A stretch of 64,000 bases of DNA from Haliclystus octoradiatus (Eukaryota > Cnidaria > Staurozoa > Stauromedusae > Haliclystidae). The notes beneath the pieces were generated by a model that worked only from the letters and a program-made list of their open reading frames with translations, searched no databases and was not told the origin of the DNA. Below, piece by piece: positions 51,701 through 61,500 of the stretch. The stretch spans positions 22,237,032-22,301,031 of the forward strand of contig OU744448.1 of assembly GCA_916610825.1 (NCBI GenBank), written 5' to 3'. The stretch's first letter is position 1, and each line of letters starts with the position of its first letter. The position numbers and the translations under genes were made by a program.

Positions 51701-54267
51701 ACTGGTGATCGACTCAAGCAGTCTGAGAGAATTTGATCCTTCCCAGGGACATAGGTCACTTTTAAATCATACTGGGTGAGTTTCAGTAACATTCTCTGTA
51801 ACCGTGGAGGTGCATCATTAAGATTTTTTCTGAAAATGGCTTCAAGAGGTTTATGGTCAGTTTGAACTGTGACAGATCTTCCATAAATATACGAGTGAAA
51901 TTTCGAAACTCCCCAAACAATTGCTAAGAGTTCTCGTTCAATGTTTGCATACCTGGTTTCGCATTCTGTAAGCCTCCGAGAACCATATGCACAGGGTTTA
52001 CCATCTTGGAGAAGCACAGCACCAAGTCCTGTACAGCTATCATCCACACTCAATGTTGTAGGTGTTTTCTCACAAAAATATGATAACACTGGAGCATTTG
52101 CAATAACACTTTTGAGTGAGTCAAATGCTGTCTGTTGTGCAGAGTCCCATACAAAAGCTGCTGTTTTCTGTGATAGTTTTGAAATGGGTCCTTGTAGGTC
52201 GGCTTTATTCGGTATAAACTTGTCCAAGTAATTAATTGTCCCTAGAAACCTTAGTACTCCTGCTTTATCTGTGGGAGCAGGCATTTCTTGGATAGCATGA
52301 ACTTTGTCTGGATCAGGTTTTATTCCATTACATGACAATACATGACCAACGTAACGTACTTCAGGTAAGTTGTATTTAATTTTTTCAGAATTAAATTTTA
52401 GTTTCACCTCTCTGGCTCGTTCTAAAACAAGGCGGAGCTTGTTGTCAAGTTCTTCTGTGTCTTTTCCGAATATTAAAAAATCATCTACAATTATTTCAAC
52501 TGGTATTCCTTCGAACAAGCGGTCCATCTCTTGTTGATAAATCTCTGGGGCGGGTGCAATTCCAAAAGGGAGGCGCAAAAATCGATACCCTCCCAATGGA
52601 GTATTAAAGGTAAGGAGTTTAGAGCTACTGTCATCAACTGGTAGTTGCCAATACCCACTGCATGCATCTAATACAGCAAATACTTTGGCACCATCTAGAC
52701 GAGATGCAATATCCTCAATGGTAGCCATTGGATAATGTGCTCGCTTCAAGGCTTTATTTAAATCACGTGGATCAATACAAATCCTGACATCTTTCTTAGT
52801 TGGTTCTTTACTTACTTGTGTGCTCTTTCGCTTGTCTACAACAACCATCGATGATACCCATGGTGTGTGGTTTGTTTCTTTGACAATGATACCCATTTTC
52901 TCCATATCAGCTAATTTCTGTTTAACAGGATTCATTAGTGCCAATGGTATTTTTCTTGGTGCATGAACCACTGGTGTTACATTTTCGTCAATTTCTAACT
53001 TTACCCTGCGTGGCAATGTTCCTGGCTGTTCTGAGAAACAATCCTTGAATTCATCTATAATTGATATCTTACTACTGTCATGAGTGCATTTAATTGAATC
53101 TAAATTCATGAAGCTCAACACTTCCAAGTCAATGCAGGCATCACAACCAAGCAGTGGCGTAAAATTTCCATCAACAACAAGGTAATTCAATAATACTTTC
53201 CGACCTTTATACTCCGTTAGTAGGCGAACAGAGCCTTTAGGATGTATTGCTTTTTCTGCCAACCAACCCCTGAGAGGTTGCTTCGCTTTTTTCAATGGCT
53301 TGTTAGTAATGTTCTTGTAAAGGGAGTAGGGAATTACAGTGGCATCAGCACCAGTATCTGCTTTAATTTTCACTTCTTTGTTTGCTACAATAATAGTAAC
53401 CATACTTTTCTTGGTTTTCGTTCTTGAAACTGGGGCAAGCTCAACAGAACCAAAGTATAAACTTCTACCAGAATCACTATCTTCGTCACTGGAATTGTCA
53501 ATAGTGATATTTGCAACAACTTGTTTTGCAGAACTCTGCTGTGTGCACATTTTAGCAAAATGTCCGGTCTCTTTGCATCGTTTGCACTCTTTCCCAACAG
53601 CCGGACATTTCGATTTTTTCATGGCATGATGGTACCCACAAAATTTACATTTGGAGAATTTTTCTTCCTTCTTGTGTCCTATGGCATTCACGGTTACTGT
53701 ATTGTCTGCTCGTGTGGACGTATTAAACAATCGCTTCTGACTCTCACTAGCTTCATATGTTCTACAAAATTGATGTGCAGTTATTAACGTTAAATTGGGC
53801 TTTTTCAATAACTCTCCACGAAGGTCATCTGACCTCACACCACCAACAATTCTATCTCTGATCAAAGAGTCACGTAAGACATCAAACTCACAGGTGAGGG
53901 CCAATCTTTTTAAATCACTCACAAATGTATCAATCCTTTCTCCATCTGATTGATATCGGGAAAAGAAAACAAATCGTTCATAGATCACATTACTGGCACC
54001 TTGACATAGATCTTGGAATTTCTTACATACATTTTCAAAATTATCTCCACTTTCACCTTCAGCATAGGTAAAATGACTGTATTCCTCAATTGCCTCAGGT
54101 CCAGCAAAATTGAGAAGCATATTAACTTTCAGTTTATCTGATTTGTCATCTTTCTCTTTAGCTATAAGATATATGTCAAACCTCATTTTGAATCTTCTCC
54201 AATTGTCTGCAGCATTTTCATCAAACACCAATGGACCAGGCTTGGATAATTCACTTGAGCTTGCCAT
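51628..54267 (-). CDS. Gypsy C gag-protease-reverse transcriptase-RNase H
   Basis: 879 residues from the ATG at 54267 (MASSSELSK); a GTG 10 codons upstream is less likely. Gag fills about residues 1-200. Two zinc knuckles follow at about 207-221 (CKFCGYHHAMKKSKC) and 228-241 (CKRCKETGHFAKMC). The protease active site is at about 304-308 (DTGAD). RT carries WVSSMVVVDKRKS, VFAVLDACSGYWQLP, LPFGIAPAPEIYQQ and the catalytic VDDFLIFG. RNase H has TTLSVDDSCTGLGAVLL and QTDHKPLEAIF, ending PGKDQILSDCLSRSP. Gag and pol are one frame, so no frameshift is needed between them. All catalytic residues are present; the frame has no internal stop. Confidence 0.93.
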   Translation of the reverse strand: MASSSELSKPGPLVFDENAADNWRRFKMRFDIYLIAKEKDDKSDKLKVNMLLNFAGPEAIEEYSHFTYAEGESGDNFENVCKKFQDLCQGASNVIYERFVFFSRYQSDGERIDTFVSDLKRLALTCEFDVLRDSLIRDRIVGGVRSDDLRGELLKKPNLTLITAHQFCRTYEASESQKRLFNTSTRADNTVTVNAIGHKKEEKFSKCKFCGYHHAMKKSKCPAVGKECKRCKETGHFAKMCTQQSSAKQVVANITIDNSSDEDSDSGRSLYFGSVELAPVSRTKTKKSMVTIIVANKEVKIKADTGADATVIPYSLYKNITNKPLKKAKQPLRGWLAEKAIHPKGSVRLLTEYKGRKVLLNYLVVDGNFTPLLGCDACIDLEVLSFMNLDSIKCTHDSSKISIIDEFKDCFSEQPGTLPRRVKLEIDENVTPVVHAPRKIPLALMNPVKQKLADMEKMGIIVKETNHTPWVSSMVVVDKRKSTQVSKEPTKKDVRICIDPRDLNKALKRAHYPMATIEDIASRLDGAKVFAVLDACSGYWQLPVDDSSSKLLTFNTPLGGYRFLRLPFGIAPAPEIYQQEMDRLFEGIPVEIIVDDFLIFGKDTEELDNKLRLVLERAREVKLKFNSEKIKYNLPEVRYVGHVLSCNGIKPDPDKVHAIQEMPAPTDKAGVLRFLGTINYLDKFIPNKADLQGPISKLSQKTAAFVWDSAQQTAFDSLKSVIANAPVLSYFCEKTPTTLSVDDSCTGLGAVLLQDGKPCAYGSRRLTECETRYANIERELLAIVWGVSKFHSYIYGRSVTVQTDHKPLEAIFRKNLNDAPPRLQRMLLKLTQYDLKVTYVPGKDQILSDCLSRSPVWKVLCVQTNQFLKFTYIWFQIWE

Positions 54268-54360
54268 TATTTTATCACAATTTTTATAGAAGATCACTTA
54301 CTGTAAACAATCAGTTTGCAACAAATCTCCAACATTAATAGAAGTATAACACAGGTACTT

Positions 54361-54381
54361 TGAATCCCACATCTGACACCA
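54361..54381 (-). other. Primer-binding site, tRNA-Leu type
   Basis: Directly after the 5' LTR the minus strand reads TGGTGTCAGATGTGGGATTC. The complement of animal tRNA-Leu(CAG) 3' ends (ending ...CCCACTCCTGACACCA) would be TGGTGTCAGGAGTGGGATTC, so only two positions differ. Confidence 0.85.
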
Positions 54382-54611
54382 TGTTGTATTCTTTTATTAG
54401 AGTCAAGTAAAGTCAGAGAAAACTACGTGTTTCGTTCAGGCGTAGCCATTATACAAACTAAAGAAACTGCAGCATGCGGCTGCCTCTATTACAAGATAAT
54501 CCTTTAAGGGAGGCTAAAACATAAGAGGTTATAAACAGCTTTAACTAACAGTAACAATGATAATAACTATTCAAGCATGTGACAACAACAACATACAAGC
54601 CGTTTACAACA
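54382..54611 (-). repeat. 5' LTR of gypsy C
   Basis: Identical to the LTR at 50054-50283. A GTTTATAACC or TTGTATAATGG segment could serve as the TATA region. Flanked on its outer side by the target duplication AAAGC. Confidence 0.95.
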
Positions 54612-55578
54612 AAAGCTAATCCAACACTTTCTCGATCAATTCGGAATTATTTGAAACTCGTCCAGTTTTCAAGAAGTTTCAAATTGATAATTCCAGTTTA
54701 AAAAGTTTTGAAAGCCTTCCCGGTGCAACCAGTGCAAACTTTAACATCGAATTGAATTTGAAACCGTACTATTTGTATACTCTTCTTGTCTTTGTCGTAA
54801 TTGGCATTTCTTCAAATCACAAATCCGGAGTTACACTTTCTCTAATATGACGTATTACATAGGTTGTTTTGACTTGCGTGGTCTCAATTGGAGAGTTAGA
54901 AAATCTGATCAATAGAGCCGCATTAGAAATTTGTTAACGTTTAGCAGAGTACATTTCCAATATATGTAGATAACATTTTTATTCGCATCCACTTATACAC
55001 GCTTATTAATGCTATAACAAATTTATCTCTGCGGCTCATACTTATCACTTTTAATTGGTCATTAATTTAAGCATGATACTCGCATGAAGATTTGAACAGA
55101 TCCAGATTATATAGCTGAAGTTAATCGAGGAAGGCTGCTAGTTTTTTTGATTTTGATACTTGAAATTAGCTCACATAAAATTGTTGAATATTGTCGAACT
55201 ACGGTAAGTTATAAACTGTATGAACTGTTCCGTGTTTTCTAACCGTGAAAGATGCAATGGAATGCGTTTTGAATGCGCTAAAATACATCAAAATCTATGC
55301 TACGACTATATGTTACAAAATGGACATATATAGTCAGTGTTGCATTTTAACGCATTTCAAGAACGCAATTATCAGTCACACATTTCCATGTCCTGAATCA
55401 AAGAATGTTTCTAAAAGTTGAAGCCATGTCTCAATTGCTAAAGAAGATTGATCTTCGCTTAGATTCACCCAAATTTAAACTATTCTTTCATAGTGCTTCC
55501 TTATTCAACATCAGCTATCCGAATCAGTGTATAAATGTTCCGTTTTCGTCTGTACTGTATTAATGTCATATTACTTAC
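54612..55578. other. Intron or downstream sequence of the 55.6-63.8 kb gene
   Basis: No further in-phase exon was found between exon E and the gypsy element. The next exon of the host gene may lie beyond the retrotransposon or outside my recognition. Confidence 0.4.
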
Positions 55579-58500
55579 CACCCCATTTTTCATCTTCGTT
55601 TATAACAAATGTATTACTAGGATACCAACTAGCACTGATTGTGATATCAGTTGCTGCTAGAAAAGTATGTTTAACCAAAGCAATGCTTTGTTCTTGTTTA
55701 CTAACACCAACCCATTTACCATTTTTTAATCGTTTCAGATACATTTGAAGACTAATATGAACAGCATATACTGTGCTAGAATCGTAATCATAGCCAACCA
55801 TACCAACAACATACTGAGGTAGACCTGAAGCGAAATGGTATCAATAAATGTTTTATAGCTTATTTTACACAAAGGCAACAACAATGTCTTATATGCAACT
55901 GGAAAGGACGATTATTTATTGATTAAGACTGAGTGTAAACGTTTAGATTATTGCCTGATTGCAAGCATTTAATGAATCAGACTGTCAAACTTTGTGAGAA
56001 TTGTTTTTCAGTAAAGTTGATCTACATTTGTACAAATAGTGGAAGACCCTTTTTTCTGTTTGCTCGTAAATGTAACTATATAAATAGGTAAACTCAATAA
56101 AGTCATGATTGTTATATTATACAGAAATATTAAAATATTTCACATGCAATATTATGATCATAAAATAACACAGTTATCAAAGATGATACGATTCAGAAAA
56201 TCGTTTCCAGATTCCGAATAATAACTATGCAAATAATAATTATTCCACCTTTCAGATAAATAGATTTCAACGATATTAAATATGTTTCACTTAAAAGCAC
56301 GACGTAGAAGAACCTGCGTGAACTTGATAAAGCAAAATGATGAATTTTTCGAAATTTTCAAAGAAATCATTGTGCGACTTTTGAAGCATTTTGGGAGTTC
56401 ATTGATTTGTTAACGGAATTTTGCACAATGACAACATTGACCTCATTGGAGGCAGCCTATTGGTGTCAGCTCTGCGTATGCACAGAGCTTCCGAATTGAG
56501 TAGTCTAACTTTGGAATTCTCATTTTGAATTCCTGTAGGATTTTTCTGAAATAATCCAATTTCTATTGCTTCACAGTAAGACATCTGTTCGGCGACATAT
56601 GAAATCATTCTAACTGACTCTCATTTATTTAACGTCACTGTATGTTATCTTTTTTGTCTTCATCAATGATAATTGTAACTCATCTAGCTGTAAATCGACG
56701 TTGTTAGGTAGCCAGTTTACACAAAACTTGACTCATCTATTTTGTCAAAATAGAATACTTTTACTGCAGTATTTCATTTTCTTGCCATGAAGTATTCTTT
56801 TTTTAATTTGGACTTTTATACTTCTTCGATTCTTCAGGCATAGAGTAGCTTCAGATCGTATTGTTTATTTTAATTATTCAAATTAAAACTGTTATTATTC
56901 ATCTGTAATTAAAATTTCCACGTGAGTCAAAACTAATTTGAAATCCATAAATTTGAAATTCATGTTACTCATGATTTAACTTGTATAAACAGATTCATCA
57001 AATCATTTTATTTAACTGTATTATTTTATCCTAAAACAGGGATGAGTGAGTGGTTGCAGGTATTTATATCTCCCCTGCAACCAAGACCTTCGTTGGAGTA
57101 GGGAACTGATCATGCTCAACAAATTTGGTGATAACTTATATCCGTGCTTTTCTGTCTCATGCCATCTAGTCTCATCAATATTGATTCTTTCATTTTATCA
57201 TCGCATTCGCATTTATCTGAACCATCGTAATTATAGTGGTACTATGTTTGTTCACTTTCTTTTTTTCCATTACAATATAATTGCTAAGGATTTAAAAGAA
57301 ATGATAATTTAGCCTTCGGAACACAACGGATTTTGATAGAACTTTGTTCTATCCGTACATGACAATGTTGCGGTTTTGCATAGCTCGACTCTTTCTCCGT
57401 TATGATTGGCCTTGAATATGTGATTATGTATTTTATCGTGTCCCACTTTTTGAAACAAAAAAGGAACGATAAAATTTACCACAAGATAGTTTGAGCGTAA
57501 TTATTTTGCTGAAAGAGGGATCGTTTTACTTTTTTTTCCATTAACGATTTAACTGTTCATCCTGACCCTGCTAGCTATAGTTTTTGTAAACTTATAGTAT
57601 ACCATATTCAGCACCGAGAATTCAGCAACACGATAAGCCTGCCGATGTAATAATTGTATAGGCCTATAGCTCTTTTGGAATGCGTTATATATGAAAAGTA
57701 GCTAGCAAGATCGGGATGAACAGTTAAATATGTATTGAAAATAAAGCAATTAAACCGTCTTTCGTTTTGCCTGTACCAATTAAACCGTACGATGTTGTTC
57801 GAAAATAACGGTCAAACTCCCACGATGATAAATAATTTCCGTCCCTTTATGGTTTCAAAAAGTGGGACATGAGAATCTCCAAAATGCCATGCTCAAGATC
57901 AGTTTTGACGGTAAATCACTCAAAAACGCAACAGTGACATGTACGGATAGAAAAAAAATTCTAGCGGAATCCATTGGGTCCAAAAAGGAGATATGTCCAA
58001 GGTGAGAACTCTGATAGGGACACGTTTGAAATTGATAACACTGATTGTACTCACGGTTCTAATGTGACTACGATTGCGTGATGACACGTTTTCACTTGCT
58101 CTTGAATTTTTTATGTTTTCATATGTTTATAATTTTTTTTTTTTTTTAATTCTGAGAGAATACTGTACTGTTATATATAGTATATCTTATTTATCATGAC
58201 TGGTGGAAAAGCCTGTGTTATTTGTAAGAAAAAAAATATCGCAGGGAATTCTTTAGATGCTTTACCATGTGTACACTGTGATAAATGGTGGCACAAGGCA
58301 TGTTCAATTACTCACAAAGATTGCACAGCTTTAGAAATTGAGGTATTACAAAAATATCCTACATCTTGCTCACTATGTTATGATTCATTAAAAAATCTAC
58401 CGGTGAGATTGGATAGCCTTGAAAAAAAGTTTGAAGATTTTACAGAAAGTTTTAAAACGCAGACAAGCTCTAGCAGCACTGGTGTTGCGAAATCTTATTC

Positions 58501-61500
58501 TGAAGTAGCGTCACAAGATGGTGCTAACGTAGACTTAAACAAAGTTATCAAAGAAGCCGTCGCCATTAGTAACAACAAGAGACAGCTAATAATGGCTGGA
58601 GTCCCCTTTATATCTCAGGAGTTTGACAAACAAAAAGTTAATCAGATCGTGTCGTTTGTTTGTGGTTCCAATGTTCAAATAACTGGAATTACCAGAGTTG
58701 GTAAACCACCCACTGAGAAGGGTGCAACTAACAAGCCTCAATTAATTAAAATCCAGTTGGTATCCCAAAATGATAGAGATGTTATTTTGAGATCTGCCGG
58801 TAAACTGAAAGACTCAGAAAATTTCCCTGGTGTTCACATTCGTCAGTGCTTGACATTTAACGAAAGACAAATTTTACAACCTTTGTATGATGATTTAAAA
58901 AAAAAAATTTCAAACGCTGCCCCTGGTGAGCGTTATGTAATTAAACGAAGAGGCGACGTCTCAAATTGGACCATCGCTAAACAAAACGCCAGAGTACTTA
59001 TTCGAGAAGAAAACGTATTTGCGGAAAACATTGATCAAATTCCACAATGATGGTCACAGGCAAGCAAAGATAATTGTTTTTTAAAGTTTTATTATTTTAA
59101 TGCACGCTCATTAATGAACAAATTGGATCTTTTTGATTGTCTACTTTCATCTAATCGTTATGATGTCATTGCTATAACAGAGACATGGTTGAAATGTTGT
59201 GTGCCTGACTCGCTAATTACCCAACGTGATTATCAAGTACTTAGAAAAGACAGAATTACATCAACTGTTGGGGGTGGTGTTGCAATTTTAATACGCAAAG
59301 ATTTGAAAGTTACTACTGTTGACATCCCGTCTACTTTTCACGCTCTTGAATATGTTGTGGCTGATATACACATATCAAATATCGGATATCGTTTAGTTTG
59401 TTTGTACAATCCTCCTTCGTCGGCTTTGTCTTCCACTGAAGTGAATTTACTGTGTTTATTTATTGACTTTGTTAGCACCGATAGTGCTTTTCCAGTTGTT
59501 GTTATTGGCGACTTTAATTTTCCTTGTATTGACTGGTCAATTCCTAAATCTCATGGATCTTCAAATACTACAATGTTTTTAGACGGTATTGTTCGAAATG
59601 GACTCAATCAATTTGTTACCTCGCCTACCAGAAATGATGAAATTCTTGACCTTGTTTTTGTTCCCAAGACAATGCTATTTTTTGCACTGAAGTTACCGAA
59701 CCATTCACGTCTACTTGTGATCATCAGTCTATTGAATTTAACCTAGCTGTCAGCAACTATAGTAATGACCGCTTCCCTAAATCAAAACCTACTAAACGTC
59801 GAAATTTTTATAAAGCAGATTATGATTCTATTAATTCCTACTTGTCTACCATAAATTGGATTGATATGTTACAGGAAAGTCAAAATGATGTTCAAACTTT
59901 TTGGAATAAAATTTGCGATATTCTCAACTTATCTACTTCAAAATATGTACCGTTGTATAAACATAATTCTAATCGTAAACCCAATTATCCTAAAAACATT
60001 CGATTACTCCGTTGCAAAAAGAAGTCCTTGTACAAATCGTCTAAAGAATCTCCGTGTAAAAAGAAATTGTATAAAGATACATGCAAAGATTATGAAAAGG
60101 CAGTAAAAAAGTTTCATCATGATTACGAAGCCTCGCTACTAGTTGACCCCTCATTAAAAAAATTTTACGCCTTCGTTAAAGGTAAAACACAATCTAACTC
60201 TACAATTCCTGCTATTGTCAAAAATGATCTTTCTGTTACTACAGATGACAAAGAGAAAGCAACTCTTATCAATGAATATTTTGCTAGTGTTTTTACACAG
60301 GACAATAACAGCATACCTAACATTCCAGACTCGGCTAACGAAAATACTTCATTGAATTTCATTGAGTTCTCTTTCGAAAAAGTTTACAAGACATTATCTT
60401 CCTTGCCCACAAAAGTATCTCGAACACCAGATGACTACCCACCAATATTTTTCAAAGCAATAGCCTCTGAGCTTACTATTCCTTTATCTATGTTATTTGA
60501 ATTGTCATTAAAAACCGGCATTCTACCTGATATCTGGAAACAAGCATTAGTTTCGCCAATTTTTAAGAAAGGTGACGTAGCTTCCCGTAGTAATTATCGA
60601 CCCATATCGTTAACCTGCATCTGTTGCAAAGTTATGGAACGTATCATTGTAGATGACCTACTAGTTTATTTAAATGAAAACAATATCTTATCTGATCGAC
60701 AGTATGGCTTTCTCAGAAAGCGTTCTACTTGTAGTCAACTGTTAAAGACTTTAAATGATTGGTATGATTCAATTAACAAACGCTCACGTGTCGATGTTGT
60801 ATATATAGACTTTGCTAAAGCATTTGACACTGTTACACATTCAAAACTCTTAGCCAAATTAGAATCTTACGGCATCAAATACGAACTTTTTGAATGGATT
60901 AAATCCTTTCTTTCTGGTCGTTCGCAAAGCGTCATTGTATCTGATGAAATCTCAAGTTCTCTCCCAGTTTCCAGTGGTGTCCCACAGGGTTCTGTGTTAG
61001 GACCGCTACTTTTTTTACTTTATGTTAATGATATTGAGAGCTGTTTGGATGGTTTGTGCGAAGTACGTCTGTTTGCAGACGATGCAAAATTTTTTATCGC
61101 TCGAAATGATTCTTCCCCTGTCAATGCACTCACAACATCGTTAGATAAATTTACAACATGGGCCGAAAGCTGGCAACTGAGAATTGCTTATGATAAATGT
61201 AGTACAATATCCTTTGGTACATCCAACGCAAGTGAGCTTGATTATTTCCTCGGGAGTAACAAACTGAAGCAAACAGGAAAACTTCGTGACCTTGGCCTCA
61301 TCATTACTTCAGATCTTAAATTTTCTACTCATTGTTCTTCTATCTCCGCTAAAGCTAAAACAAGATCTTACCTTCTACTGAAATGCTTTACCTCAAGCAA
61401 TGCACAATTACTTATTAAAGCATATACTACCTATGTACGACCTCTATTAGAAAAAGACACCCAACTATGGAGTCCTTATTTACAAAAAGACATTGATTTA

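Larger units (their letters stand above)
50054..54611 (-). mobile_element. Complete Ty3/gypsy retrotransposon, element C
   Basis: 4558 bp with two 230-bp LTRs that I compared base by base and found identical. The target duplication is AAAGC on both sides (50049-50053 and 54612-54616). Internal order on the minus strand: primer-binding site, gag-protease-RT-RNase H frame, integrase frame in the -1 phase, purine tract. Identical LTRs mean very recent insertion, and the element may still be active or a direct offspring of an active copy. It differs in sequence from gypsy A/B. Confidence 0.97.
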
